Shown piece by piece: positions 22,430-34,523 of a stretch of 64,000 nt of DNA; the first letter of the stretch is position 1; each line of letters begins with the position of its first letter. Source of the DNA: Zanthoxylum bungeanum. Lineage: Eukaryota > Streptophyta > Magnoliopsida > Sapindales > Rutaceae. The DNA lies in NCBI GenBank assembly GCA_019454045.1, contig SKCR01026824.1, forward strand, positions 37,975 to 101,974. Reading direction: 5' to 3'. Made by a program: the position numbers and the translations under genes. The notes beneath the pieces were generated by a model. That model was not told the origin of the DNA, did no database searches, and saw nothing but the letters and a program-made list of their open reading frames with translations.

Positions 22430-22880
22430 TTAGTGCTGCAGTGGACCTCGATCCTGGGACGCATCCCAATAACTGCAACCGACAACGGGGGCACCTCGAC
22501 CCTGGGACGCATCCCGATACCGCTGGAAATGAGGGCCTCGCCCTAGAACAAATGATGTAGTGGGCCCTCAACCCTGAGACGCATCCCGGAACTACAACTG
22601 ATGATGCAGTGGTCTCTCGACCCTGGGACGCATCCCGGAACTGCAACTGTCAACAAGGGTACCTCGACCCTGGGACACATCCCAAAACTGCTGACCATGT
22701 GGGCCTCGACCCCAAGCTGATATGGGCCTCGCCCCCAAGCTGATATGGGCCTCGCCCTCAAGCTGACATGGGCCTCGCCCCCAAGCTGATATGGGCCTCG
22801 CCCCCTGGGACTTATCCCCAAAAACAGTTGATGTGGGCCTCGCCCCCTGGGACTCATCCCTAAGACTGAAACTGTACTGA
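22430..22880 (-). repeat. GGGATGCGTCCC-type tandem repeats, Ogre-c 3' untranslated region
   Basis: Read on the minus strand, units of about 55-65 bp contain GGGATGCGTCCCAGGGTCGAGG, with simpler AAGCTGATATGGGCCTCGCC-type units at 22690-22800 on the plus strand. The same units, expanded, fill 29040-29980 of Ogre-d, linking the two elements. Confidence 0.85.
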
Positions 22881-23048
22881 CGCTGCTTGGCTCATTTCAG
22901 CCGCTTTCTCCTTCTTCGAACCTGCGAACACAAAACAAAAACAAACACGAAGAGAATGCAATGTTACGTGTATGCATGAATGATTTTCTTATTCGTTGGG
23001 TTAGGTCTTCTGCCAATTCCCGTGGTGACTGCTCGGTCTTCTCTCCCT

Positions 23049-24190
23049 CAGTGAAAATACTGCTTCAATCTGTCTACGTTGATCGGCTAGGTGAACTCGT
23101 TCCCTTCCAAGTCTGATAGCCTCACTGCTCCATTTCCCATTACTTTCTGCACTATGTAAGGTCCTTCCCAGTTAGGTCTGAACTTTCCTCTTGGATCTGT
23201 CGTCGACGGCCTTGATTGCTTAAGTACCAAATCACCCTTTCTGATCTTGGTGGGGCGTACTTTCTTGTTGAATGCTCGGGCTAATATCTTCTGATACAAC
23301 TGCATGTGATACAAAGACTTCGTTCTCTTCTCATCCAGTAGTGCTAACTGATCAAACCTCTGTGCGGCCCACTCATGTTCCTATAATTCTGCCTCCACTA
23401 ATACCCTCATAAACTATATTTCCACTTCTACTGGCAATACTGCTTCCATTCCATAGACTAAAGAGTACGGTGTGGCACCTGTTGCTGTTCTTACTGATGT
23501 TCTGTACCCCCACAAAGCATATGGTAGTTTCTCGACCTAATCTCTGCAGTTCTCTGTCATCTTGGCTAAAATTGTCTTTATAGTCTTGTTGGCTGCCTCA
23601 ACTGCCCCATTTGCCTGCGGCCTGTACGGTGATGACTTGTGGTGGCCTATCTCATACCTCTGTAACATTGCCTTCGTCTCTCTTTGAAACTGAACTCCGT
23701 TGTCTGTCACTACATGATGCGGTATACCATACCGACAAATGAGGTTCCGAGCTATAAACTTTGCCATCTGTTTTGCTGTAACATTGCGGAATGACTCGGC
23801 TTCCACCCACTTCGAGAAGTAGTCCACCGCCACTATTATGAAGCGATGCCCATTCAACGCATTCGGTCGAATTTCTCCAATCATATCAATTCTCCATGCT
23901 GAGAAAGGCCACGGCTTTGACAACCCGTGCAACTCTGTGTGCGGCAAGTGATTCAAAATACCATGTGCTTGACAATCATGACAGTGCTTTACCATCTTTG
24001 CGCAGTCTGTTTCCATGGTTGACCAATAAAAACCTTGTCTCACTATCTTGCGGGACAGATTCAACCCGTTCATGTGCGGACCACATACCCCGGCGTGTAT
24101 TTCTTCCATTACATGCTGAGCTTCTTCTTTTCTCAAACACTTCAACTGAATACTGTTTGCTTGCCTCTTGTACAGTTCCCCTGCTCAGTC
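23049..24190 (-). pseudogene. Ogre-c integrase
   Basis: The main frame 24145-23537 has the zinc-binding module (EIHAGVCGPH, CHDCQAHG) and the catalytic core: WRIDMIGEI (first Asp), VVTDNGVQF (second Asp) and GAVEAANKTI (Glu). All three acids are present, though WG is changed to WR. A TAG near 23536 interrupts, and the C-terminal part resumes at 23314-23087 (IRKGDLVLKQ, NWEGPYIVQKV) and ends with a stop at 23049. Upstream it joins the gag frame without RT. The sequence fits the Ogre lineage, with moderate confidence. Confidence 0.87.
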
Positions 24191-24205
24191 TCATCTTCAC
24201 TAGTA

Positions 24206-25066
24206 CTATCCCAGATTCCCAGGCAAAAGGCTTGAGGGTGAAAGGATTTTAGGACAAGGTCTTCTGGGAGGCCAGAATTGATCATATAGGTTGTTGGTGG
24301 TACGACACGGTAGTTGGGTAAGGGGTTTCTGTGTGTTAGGCTGTTCTATTTCTAGGTCAGGTATTTTCTTGGAGTCTATCAGGTCTTGGATTTCATGGCG
24401 GAGTCGGGCGCAGTTGTCGGTGTCATAGCCCTTTTGTTGGTGAAAGTGACAGTAAAGGCTTAGGTTATAATGTGATGGTGGGGGATTGGGTAATGGTTTG
24501 GCTTCCAAGGGTTTTAAGAGCCCTTGCCTCTTCAATTTCTCTAGCACCTTTGATAGGGGCCTTCCCAAGTTGGAAAATCTCCGGTTCCGGATGGCAGCAA
24601 CTTCCGCAGAAACAGGCTTAGTTCCCAATGTCCCTCCAACAGGCCTCCTACTTAAGCCATAAAACTTCCTATTTTTCGCCTCTTCGTCTTCAATGTCCAT
24701 GACAGTTTCCCTCAACTGCCGAAAGTCTGTAATCATGGAGGTCATCCTCCTCAACTTGCTGTAAATGGAAGGCTTGGTGCCCTTGATAATCATTTTAATC
24801 TGATCCTTCTCCGAAGGCCTAGTCTGCATCTTCAACAACTGACCTCTCCATCGGTCCACATATTCCTTAAAACTCTCCTCCAATTTCTGCTTAACATTAT
24901 CCAGATCGCGGAGTGACAGATCGATCTCTAGGTCAGTGACATATTGCTTCAGGAAGGCATCAGCCAACTCTCTCAATCTTCCTTCACTTTCTTCTCTAAA
25001 CTATGGTACCACACCACGGGAGCTCCCTCGAGCGACATTCCAAACATCTTCTGCACTTGGCGCTGA
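24206..25066 (-). pseudogene. gag: Ogre-c gag, cut by Ogre-d and fused to integrase
   Basis: The open frame 24976-24206 carries the Gag core (LADAFLKQY, LDNVKQKLEESFKEYVDRWR, IIKGTKPSIYSKL). A zinc-knuckle-like CHFHQQKGYDTDNCARLRHEI follows (20 residues plus one, given as positions near 24440). The N-terminal part continues to 25066, is interrupted by Ogre-d, and resumes at 34524-34587. A TAG at 24206 and several further stops fall just before the integrase frame, which is the same frame, showing protease, RT and RNase H were removed by one deletion near 24200. Confidence 0.85.
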
Positions 25067-25641
25067 GATAGTGTAGGCATTGCATTTTTGCATATCAGCC
25101 TGATGATGAGTCTCGTATGGAGACACTACCTCTTTAGTTGTGAAAGCCGCGGGAAATGGACGTTGGAAGGGTAAAGTTGGAAATTAGCATTTTGTCAGAT
25201 TTAACTCGCTTGTTTCGCTTCGGGTTGGCTTGTTAGACCTCTGTTTTTAAACACACCAAACCCATTAAATCACATCCAAAAATAATTAAAACATTTAAAA
25301 CACATCTCACAAATTAAATAATTAAATATTTAAAACACATCTCATAAATTAAATAATTAAAACCAATTAAAATTAAACTTAAATTAAATTAAATCACATT
25401 CACAATTAAATTGAACTTGAAATTAAATTAAATTAAATTCCTAATTTAAATAAAACACATTCCTAATTTAATTAAATCACCTTCCTAAATTAAATAAATC
25501 ATATCCTTAACTAAAAAGAATAAATCAAATCACTTCCCTTAATTAAAAGATTTTCCTTATCACATACTAAATTAAAAATATCTCCTAATTAATACACAAA
25601 TTTGATTCCTTCCCCAACAAGGTAAAATCCATCCCCTCGCC

Positions 25642-25649
25642 TATAAAAA
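25642..25649 (+). promoter_or_regulatory. Predicted TATA box of Ogre-d 5' LTR
   Basis: TATAAAAA follows CTCGCC and precedes a CT-rich segment. The 3' LTR copy is at 33048-33055. Confidence 0.65.
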
Positions 25650-26438
25650 TGACCCCTCTCCACACATTCAAACCCTGGCTGGCTGGAAGATTCACACAGT
25701 AAAGCCCTCATTATTCACGCCACAAACACTTCCTGCACAACCCTCATATTCACACCCACACCACCTTCCAACACCAACGCATCTACCTTCCTTCACAGCT
25801 GAGAACTGCCCTGTGAATTCCCCCTTCACTGGACGCCAAATACAGCCCCTTACTTCCCAATTCAAGCCCATTTTACTGCCCAAAATCGCACCAACAATTC
25901 CCCCTTAAAGTGCCGCAAATTCCCCTGAAACAAGCCTTAAAACTGCCGCATATCCCCTTCCTTCACTGCTGCATTCTGTCTCAATGCACTGCCAGTTTTC
26001 ACGCCTATTTAACCCCCAAAACAGCCCAGAAAACACCCCAAAACTGCACTAAAAAACTGCATAAACACCCCCAAAAAACCCCTCAAAACCGCAGCCCCAT
26101 TAGCCTTCAAAATCACTCAAAAAACAGTCCCCGAAACGACCAAAACAGTGACCTGAAAAACAGCAGCAAAACAGCAGCGAAACGGAGTAAAAAAACAGCA
26201 GCTCGAATAGCAAAATAGTGAGGAAAAATGTTGAGTTAGTGAACCAAAAGAGTTGCGGATCATTCACCCTTCCAACGGACGTGTAACGCCCTTTCTTGGA
26301 CGACAAAAGAGGTTAGACCTGAGGGCACCTTTTTATTTATCATCTTTCATTTTATTTTATTTATTTTAAAATATTATTGCATGAGAGTCGTTTGAGGCAT
26401 GATGTGATTGTTGGATGAGCGGAATGTGTGTTCTCTTT

Positions 26439-26537
26439 TGTGGTATATCGGATGGAAACCCGGACGTAAATTCCGTAGCCGATTCCGAATGGACGTTATT
26501 GCGGTCTGCACTCGGGATACAACGCCACGTACCACTT
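26439..26537 (+). repeat. Conserved 99-bp Ogre LTR block, copy 5
   Basis: In LTR orientation. It differs from copy 6 by one base in the core (GGACGTTATTGCGG against GGACGGTATTGCGG). Confidence 0.85.
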
Positions 26538-27057
26538 AAGATACATATATCTCGTCTCATCCAAATTTGTATTTGAGCATGTTGTAGTTTATAGGTTGTT
26601 TATTTATTATTTTAAGCATGATTTAATTTAGTTTATTATTTAATGTTCGAAGCATGATTATGTTATTTAGGCATGTCGTTTCTTTATTCTTTATGCATGA
26701 TGCTTTGTTTAGTTTATGTTTATGTTTAATTAGTTATTGTTTATTTTGGTTTAATGGCTTAAAATGCTCGTTGTGTTATGTCGCATGTTTTCCGTTTAAA
26801 AAATTTACTTTCAAGCATGCAAACTTAGATTAGGAATTAGTTAGATGGAAGCATGTTAGATCTAAGTACCCTTGAGCATGATTATTGAGTAGACTCGGTT
26901 GATTTATTGCACAAATTATATCATCACAAGTGATATAAGTAAGGGACCATTCCGAACCCAACGGTTTGAGGTCTTCCCTTGCGAGGGGTGAGTGCGGCCT
27001 TAAATCTTTGTCCCGATTCACACCGGTGGCGACTCCATGTTATTTCGTACTTCCCAA

Positions 27058-27074
27058 CTAGGCCGCGAGCCTAG
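27058..27074 (+). other. U5 hairpin of Ogre-d 5' LTR (CTAGGC stem)
   Basis: CTAGGC-CGCGA-GCCTAG. Compared with 7991-8007, two stem pairs changed on both sides (C-G to T-A and G-C to A-T) while the loop stayed the same. Confidence 0.75.
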
Positions 27075-27103
27075 ATTAGCGTCGCCGATTTCTGTTGTCT
27101 ACA

Positions 27104-29035
27104 GTCTGGCGACTCCACTGGGGATATAGAGAATCGGCCTCGAAATCATGTCTTGTGATGTGTATAATTTGTGCATTAGTTGACCATTTCTATAGTGGGT
27201 TGAGGGGGTTAATCAAAGGCTTTGTTGAAGCTAGGTGATGGTTGGGTGTCTTCCTTCACTCACTACCCTTCGGGGAAAAGTTGTGAAGGCACCTAGATAA
27301 ATCATCGCTTGTAGCTCGTTGTGACAGACTAGTTTGGAGGACTCGCTGTTTATTCCTGACACCAAGCGATAAGAGCCTAAGGGGCGTGGGTACTTAAGAG
27401 AGCCTCGTTCCACCCTCCCTCTGGGGATTCTACAATGGGAAATCCATTCGACAGTAAGTCACACACCGTAACTCGTTGGCACGTACCGTAAGGTATAAAA
27501 AAGGTGCACTCACTTGGTCGCTTGAACCCTTGAGTGGGGAGTCCTAGTTGTGGGTAATCCTTCGTCAAATGAGAGCCTTTGTCCACACTCCTATAAACCC
27601 ATATGTGAACCATAGTTGTATGACCTATAGGGGCCACCCTTTATGCTTTTGATAACCTCATGCATATTGTGTCTCATACATCACATGCATCTCATGCATA
27701 CATGCATCATGTTAACCCTCGTGTCTTAAAATCCATCATAGATATCCGTTGGGTTAGGGATAAAAGAGAAGACTTATCAAGAAGAGTTTAGAAAACATGG
27801 ATATCGGGGAAAAGGAAACTGAGGAACAGAAATCTTACGGCCAAGGATAGAAAGACATGGTGGGCTAAAAAAAAAAAGAAAAAATTGTTGTTTGTTTTTA
27901 GTCTTTGATAGTTAGGCATAAGTCCAATGATGAAATCGTTTGCTTTAGGGTGAAATCTTAGAAACGATAAACTCTTGATGTGCTTTTATCTGATACTTTG
28001 AGTGATTGATCTATGTTAGACTCGTAAGCACTTGATTATGGTTCTTAGCAGTGAAAATCTGAGAAGTTAGCAAACTGACTAGTTGAAGAAATTGTAGGTC
28101 GATGAATGACCGTTCGCCTAAATGTTTATCCTGATTTACTTGTGTTATGATGTGTGGTATGGTTGAAAATAAAAGAAAAAAGTCTCTAAAGAAAAGAATT
28201 GAACCGCCTATAACCGATAAGCGTGAAGCTACCCATGGGCAAGTATTAGGACCACCATGAGGAGAAATGCTACCTTAAAGGATAGGTGTGTTGAAAAAAA
28301 GAGAAAGAATGAAAAAAAAAAGAGAAGAAAAAAAAAAGTTCAAAATGAAAAGAAAAAAGAAAGAGACAAGAGAAAAAGAGAAAAAGAGAAAGAAAACCAT
28401 ACCACATTGAGCACAGAAAAGCAACTGCAGGCATAATTGAGACATCTAGGTTGGTTTGACCCATCGATCCCGATTTTTGAAACGAAATCATTGAGTTGGC
28501 TTACTTAAGGATCAAGCTGCAAAGGAACCTTTGCACACACACACTTTGAGTCTGGCTTAGATAATTTATTCAAAGACTTAGATTTGAGTCGCATTGAATG
28601 TTTTGAAGGTTCTCTGGTTTCATTACTGAGCATTCTGTGAGGGCAATAATATATGTAGCTATTGGGACTATTTCATAGCATGGATATAGCATGATGATAT
28701 GGAAGGCCCCACCATATGGTTCATCTTGACCAAGTACACACAGCGGAGAGAAAAAAAGCTAAACCAAGACTGGGGGCTACCAGTCTACCACATCGCGAAT
28801 CAGGGACATAACAAGATATTGATTCATGAGACCAGAGAGAAGACTGAGTAATCATTTGGAGAACTAGCGGAAGACCTAACCCAACAGAATAGGAAATTCA
28901 TTCATGCATGCATGCATACACGTAACATATTTTGCATTCTTTTTGTGTTTGTTTCGTTTTGTATTCACAGGTTTCAAAGAAGAAAAAGAGAAAGCGGCAA
29001 AGATAAGCCAACCAGAATCAGCAACATATGAGTAG
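27104..29035 (+). mobile_element. Ogre-d 5' leader with primer-binding site, non-coding
   Basis: The primer-binding site TGGCGACTCCACTGGGGA is at 27107-27124. The next 700 bp match the Ogre-a leader at 8040-9450. A purine-only tract of AAAGAGAAAAAG type runs through about 28288-28400. The rest to 29035 has no ORF with recognisable content. Confidence 0.8.
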
Positions 29036-29039
29036 TAGT

Positions 29040-29980
29040 TTTGGGGGTGAGTCCTAGGGTTGAGGCCCATATCAGTATCAGTTTTCGGACGAGGCCCACA
29101 TCAGTATCAGTTTGGGGGCGAGGCCCACATCAGTGTCTGTATAGGGGCGAGGCCCACATCAATTTCAGTTTGGGGTCGAGGCCCATATCAGTAGTTTCGG
29201 GAAAGAATCCCAGGGTTGAGGCCCACATCAGTATCAGTTTTGGGGATGAGTCCCAGGGATGAGGCCCATATTGGCATCAGTATCAATTTTGGGGATGAGT
29301 CCCAGGGTTGAGGCCCACATCAGCATCAGTTTGGAGTGTGGCCCATGTCAGTATCAGTTTGGGGGCAAGGCCCACATCAGTATTAGTTTGGGGATGCGTC
29401 CCAAGGTCGAGGCCCGCCTTTTGTCAGCGTTATTGGGATGCGTCCCAGAGTCGAGGCCCATATTTTTTCAGCGGTATTGAGATGCGTCCCAGGGTCGAGG
29501 CCCCCGTTGTTGGTTACAGCTATTGGGATGCGTCCCAGGATCGAGGTTCACTGCATCATCATTTTTGGGATGCGTCCCAAGGTCGAGGCCCATATTTTAT
29601 CAGCGGTATTGGGATGCGTCCCAGGGTCGAGGCCTCCGTACTCAGTTGTAGCTATTGGGATGCGTCCCAGGATCGAGGTCCACTGCATCATTAGTTTTTG
29701 GGATGCGTCCCAGGGTCGAGGTCCCGTTGTCGGTTGCAGTTATTTGGATGCGTCCTAGGGTCGAGGCACACTGCATCATTAGTTTTGGAATGAATCCCAG
29801 GGTCGAGGCCCACGTCGTCAGAATTTGGAATGAATCCAGGGAATGAATCCCAGGGCCGAGGCCCACATCGTCAGAATTTGGAATGAATCCAGGGAATGAA
29901 TTCCAGGGCCGAGGCCCACATCGTCAGAATTTGGAATGAATCCAGGGAATGAATCCCAGGACCGAGGCCCACATCAGCAT
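29040..29980 (+). repeat. Ogre-d tandem repeats, class 1 (GAGGCCCA units)
   Basis: Units of 40-66 bp share a core like GGGATGAGTCCCAGGGTTGAGGCCCA with CATCAGTATCAG. They shift by stages to GGGATGCGTCCCAGGGTCGAGG (29385-29770) and then to a unit of about 56 bp with GGAATGAATCCAGGGAATGA (29790-29960). The long open frames here are a by-product of the repeats. Confidence 0.9.
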
Positions 29981-30850
29981 CAGTCTGGGGGCGAGGCCCA
30001 TATTAGCATCAGTATCAATCTTTCCGGGTATGACACTCTGGGGGCGAGGCCCACATCATTATCGGTATCAGTGTTGCTGGATATGACACTCTGGGGGTGA
30101 GGCCCACAATGGTTCAATGTCAGTTCTGCCGGGTATGGCATTCTGGGGGAGAGGCGCACAATGGTTCAGTATCAGTTCTGCCAGGTATGGCATTCTGGGG
30201 GCGAGGCCCGCATCACATCAGATCAGTTCTGCCGGGTATGGCATTTTGGAGGGAAGGCCCACATAGCATCAGATCAGTTTCTGCCAGGCATGGCATTCTG
30301 GGGGCGAGGCTCGCATCACATCAGATCAGTTCTGCCGAGAATGGCACTCCGAGAATGGAGATATAGTCCGGGAATGGACAAGTCCGGGAATGGACACGCC
30401 GAGAATGGCACGCTGGGAATGGAGATATAGTCCAGAAATGGCACTCCGAGAATGGAGATATAGTCTGGGAATGGACACGCCGAGAATGGCACACCGGGAA
30501 TGGCACTCCGAGAATGGAGATATAGTCCGGGAATGGACAGCTCAAGAATGAGCACGCCGAGAATGGCACGCCGGGAATGGTACTCCGAGAATGGAGATAT
30601 AGTCCGGGAATGGACACGCCGAGAATGGCACGCCGGGTATGGCACTATGGGGGCGAGGCCCACATCATTATCAGCATCAGTTTTTCCGGGTATGGCACTC
30701 CGGGTATTGAGACATCAGTATCAGATCAGCCAAGTATGGCACTCCGGGTATGGAGACATCAGTATCAGATCGGCCAGGTACGGCACTCCGGGTATGGAGA
30801 TATCAGATCAGCCAGGTACGGCACTCCGGGTATGGAGATATAAGATCACC
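29981..30850 (+). repeat. Ogre-d tandem repeats, class 2 (GGTATGGCA / GGAATGG units)
   Basis: Units of about 60 bp with CCGGGTATGGCATTCTGGGG and GCGAGGCCCACATC (29985-30340) give way to short GAATGGCAC and GAATGGACA units with GAGATATAGTCC (30340-30650). GGTATGGCACTCCGGGTATG units of about 45 bp follow (30690-30850). Adjacent classes share cores, so they look like successive rounds of expansion. Confidence 0.88.
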
Positions 30851-32340
30851 CTAGGGACGGAGTTAGCACTCAGACATTTGTGACACTCTAGGTATGGAGG
30901 CGTCACCGCGACACCCTAGGTACGGGGTTAGCACTCAGACATTTTGGGCTCTCTAGGTACGGAGACGTCACTGCGACACCCTAGGTACGGGGTTAGCATT
31001 CAGACCACAGCGACGCCCTAGGTACGGGGTTAGCACGCCAGGTACGACATGTGGACTATTCAGACATTTTGTGGCTCTCTAGGTACGGAGACGTCACTGT
31101 GACACCCTAGGTACGGGGTTAGCATTCAGACCACAGAGACACCCTAGGTACGGGGTTAGCACGCCAGGTACGGCATGTGGACTATTCAGACATTTTGTGG
31201 CTCTCTAGGTACAGAGACGTCACTACGACACCCTAGGTACGTGGTTAGCATTCAGACCACAACGACGCCCTAGGTACGGGGTTAGCACGCCAGGTACGGC
31301 ATGTGGACTATTCAGACATTTTGTGGCTCTCTAGGTACGGAGACGTCACTGCGACACCCTAGGTACAGGGTTAGCATTCAGACCACAGCGACGCCCTAGG
31401 TACGGGGTTAGCACGCCATGTACGACATGTGGACTATTCAGACATTTTGTGGCTCTCTAGGTACAGAGACGTCACTACGACACCATAGGTACGGGGTTAG
31501 CATTCAGACCACAGCGACACCCTAGGTACGGGGTTAGCACGCCAGGTACGTCATGTGGACTATTCAGACATTTTGTGGCTCTCTAGGTACGGAGACGTCA
31601 CTGCGACACCCTAGGTACGTGGTTAGCATTCAGACCACAACGACGCCCTAGGTACGGGGTTAGCACGCCAGGTACGGCATGTGGACTATTCAGACATTTT
31701 GTGGCTCTCTAGGTACTGAGACGTCACTCTCTGCGACACCCTAGGTACAGGGTTAGCATTCAGACCACAGCGACGCCCTAGGTACGGGGTTAGCACGCCA
31801 TGTACGACATGTGGACTATTCAGACATTTTGTGGCTCTCTAGGTACAGAGACGTCACTACGACACCATAGGTACGGGGTTAGCATTCAGACCACAGCGAC
31901 ACCCTAGGTACGGGGTTAGCACACGCCAGGTACGTCATGTGGACTATTCAGACATTTTGTGGCTCTCTAGGTACGGAGACGTCACTCTGCGACACCCTAG
32001 GTACGTGGTTAGCATTCAGACCACAACGACGCCCTAGGTACGGGGTTAGCACGCCAGGTACGGCATGTGGACTATTCAGACATTTTGTGGCTCTCTAGGT
32101 ACTGAGACGTCACTGCGACACCCTAGGTACGGGGTTAGCATTCAGACCACAGCGACGCCCTAGGTACGGGGTTAGCACGCCAGGTACGGCATGTGGATTA
32201 TTCAGACATTTTGTGGCTCTCTAGGTACGGAGACGTCACTACGACACCATAGTTACGGGGTTAGCATCCAGACAACCAACATCATCACTGCGGCACTCTA
32301 GGTACGGAGACGCAACCCCGCGACGCCCTAGGTACGGGGT
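30850..32340 (+). repeat. 126-bp satellite-like array in Ogre-d
   Basis: The landmark CATGTGGACTATTCAGACAT recurs with its GTGGA at 31051, 31177, 31303, 31429, 31555, 31681, 31811, 31939, 32067 and 32193 (the last with GATTA): spacing 126, with 128-130 where small insertions occur. Each unit has three CCTAGGTACGG-type cores. Ragged copies flank it on both sides. Confidence 0.95.
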
Positions 32341-32461
32341 TTAGCATTATCAACTCAGCACAGCAGGCAGACCAGGTGACAGCTGGCGAGCCAGGTAAGT
32401 AAAAATGCATTGCACGTACTTTAATAGGATTGTCATTGTCACACACTGCACAAGTCCCATC

Positions 32462-32475
32462 AAAGTGGGGGCGAC
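32462..32475 (+). other. Polypurine tract of Ogre-d
   Basis: AAAGTGGGGGCGAC lies directly before the 3' LTR and equals the Ogre-c tract. Confidence 0.88.
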
Positions 32476-34518
32476 TGTAGGCATTGCATTTTTGCATATC
32501 AGCCCGATGATGAGTCTCGTATGGAGACACTACCTATTTAGTTGTGAAAGCCGCGGGAAACGGACGTTGGAAGGGTAAAGTTGGAAATTAGCATTTTGTC
32601 AGATTTAACTCGCTTGTTTCGCTTCGGGTTCGCTTGTTGGACCTATATTTTTAAACACACCAAACCCATTAAATCACATCCAAAAATAATTAAAACATTT
32701 AAAACACATCTCACAAATTAAATAATTAAAATATTTAAAACACATCTCATAAATTAAATAATTAAAACCAATTAAAATTAAACTTAAATTAAATTAAATC
32801 ACATTCACCAATTAAATTGAACTTGAAATTAAATTAAATTAAATTCCTAATTTAAATAAAACACATTCCTAATTTAATTAAATCACCTTCCTAAATTAAA
32901 TAAATCATATCCTTAACTAAAAAGAATAAATCAAATCACTTCCCTTAATTAAAAGATTTTCCTTATCACATACTAAATTAAAAATATCTCCTAATTAATA
33001 CACAAATTTAATTCCTTCCCCAACAAGGTAAAATCCATCCCCTCGCCTATAAAATAACCCCTCTCCACACATTCAAACCCTGGCTGGCTGGCAGATTCAC
33101 ACAAGAAACTCACAGTAAAGCCCTCATTATTCACGCCACAAACCCTTCCTGCACAGCCCTCATATTCACACCCACACCACCTTCCAACACCAATGCATCT
33201 ACCTTCCTTCACAGCTGAGAACTGCCCTGTGAATTCCCCCTTCACTGCACGCCAAATACAGCCCGTAACTTCCCAATTCAAGCCCCTTTACTGCCCAAAA
33301 TCGCACCAACAATTCCCCCTTAAAGTGCCGCAAATTCCCCTGAAATAAGCCTTAAAACTTCCGCATATCCCCTTCATTCACTGCTGCATTCTGTCTCACT
33401 GCACTGCCAGTTTTTCACGCCTATTTAACCCCCAAAACAGCCCAGAAAACACCCCAAAACTGCACTAAAAAACTGCATAAACACCCCCAAAAAACCCCCT
33501 CAAAACCGCAGCCCCATTAGCCTTCAAAATCACTCAAAACAGTCCCCGAAACGACCAAAACAGTGACCTGAAAAACAGCAGCAAAACAGCAGCGAAACGG
33601 AGTAAAAAACAGCAGCCCGAATAGCAAAACAGTGAGGAAAAATGTTGAGTTAGTGAACCAAAAGAGTTGCGGATCATTCACCCTTCCAACGGACGTGTAA
33701 CGCCCTTTCTTGGACGACAAAAGAGGTTAGACCTGAGGGCACCTTCTTATTTATCATCTTTCATTTTATTTTATTTATTTTAAAATATTATTGCATGAGA
33801 GTCGTTTGAGGCATGATGTGATTGTTGGATGAGCGGGATGTGTGTTCTCTTTTGTGGTATATCGGATGGAAACCCGGACGTAAATTCCGTAGCCGATTCC
33901 GAATGGACGGTATTGCGGTCTGCACTCGGGATACAACGCCACGTACCACTTAAGATACATATATCTCGTCTCATCCAAATTGTATTTGAGCATGTTGTAG
34001 TTTATAGGTTGTTTATTTATTATTTTAAGCATGATTTAATTTAGTTTATTATTTAATGTTCGAAGCATGATTATGTTATTTAGGCATGTCGTTTCTTTAT
34101 TCTTTATGCATGATGCTTTGTTTAGTTTATGTTTATGTTTAATTAGTTATTTGTTTATTTTGGTTTAATGGCTTAAAATGCTCGTTGTGTTATGTCGCAT
34201 GTTTTCCGTTTAAAAAATTTACTTTCAAGCATGCAAACTTAGATTAGGAATTAGTTAGATGGAAGCATGTTAGATCTAAGTACCCTTGAGCATGATTATT
34301 GAGTAGACTCGGTTGATTTATTGCACAAATTATATCATCACAAGTGACATAAGTAAGGGACCATTCTGAACCCAATGGTTTGAGGTCTTCCCTTGCGAGG
34401 GGTGAGTGCGGCCTTAAATCTTTGTCCCGATTCACACCTGGTGGCAACTCCATGTTATTTCGTACTTCCCAACTAGGCCGCGAGCCTAGAACAGCGTCGC
34501 CGATTTCTGTTGTCTACA
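32476..34518 (+). repeat. Ogre-d 3' LTR
   Basis: 2043 bp, collinear with the 5' LTR over its whole length, with a small number of substitutions and short indels (for example near 32640 and 33105). TATA at 33048, conserved block at 33853-33951, U5 hairpin at 34473-34489. Confidence 0.93.
33853..33951 (+). repeat. Conserved 99-bp Ogre LTR block, copy 6
   Basis: Partner of copy 5 in the other Ogre-d LTR. Confidence 0.85.
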
Positions 34519-34523
34519 GATAG

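Larger units (their letters stand above)
25072..27103 (+). repeat. Ogre-d 5' LTR
   Basis: It carries a TATA box at 25642, a conserved block at 26439-26537, a U5 hairpin at 27058-27074 and a PBS-like TGGCGACTCCA at 27027. An AATTAAA-rich zone lies at 25250-25590, then a CA-rich zone to 26230. No genes. Confidence 0.93.
25072..34518 (+). mobile_element. Ogre-d: non-autonomous element inserted in Ogre-c gag
   Basis: The ends are TGTAGGCATTGC at 25072 and GTCTACA at 34518, with duplicated GATAG at 25067-25071 and 34519-34523. LTRs of 2032 and 2043 bp flank 5372 bp of internal DNA. That internal DNA has a primer-binding site, a leader, three kinds of tandem repeats and a polypurine tract, but no gag or pol motif in any frame. 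The LTR pair is nearly identical by eye, so the insertion is recent. It must have relied on proteins from a related Ogre. Confidence 0.93.

Noticed and set aside
22395..22857. Two minus-strand frames rich in RGRGP and SPRG text
   Set aside because: Translations of the GGGATGCGTCCC-type repeats in the Ogre-c 3' region.
28270..28491. Phe/Ser-rich 73-aa frame
   Set aside because: Antisense of a purine-only tract at about 28288-28400, low complexity.
29308..29694. Long frames with repeated MRPRVEA-type text
   Set aside because: They are translations of the tandem repeats, open in several frames because the unit lacks stops. No sign of a gene.
30321..30663. Overlapping minus-strand frames with repeats like SIPGLYLHSRS
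   Set aside because: Same cause: short tandem units read in two frames.
29040..32340. CRISPR-like array appearance
   Set aside because: The repeats are contiguous tandem units without unique spacers, in a plant retrotransposon.
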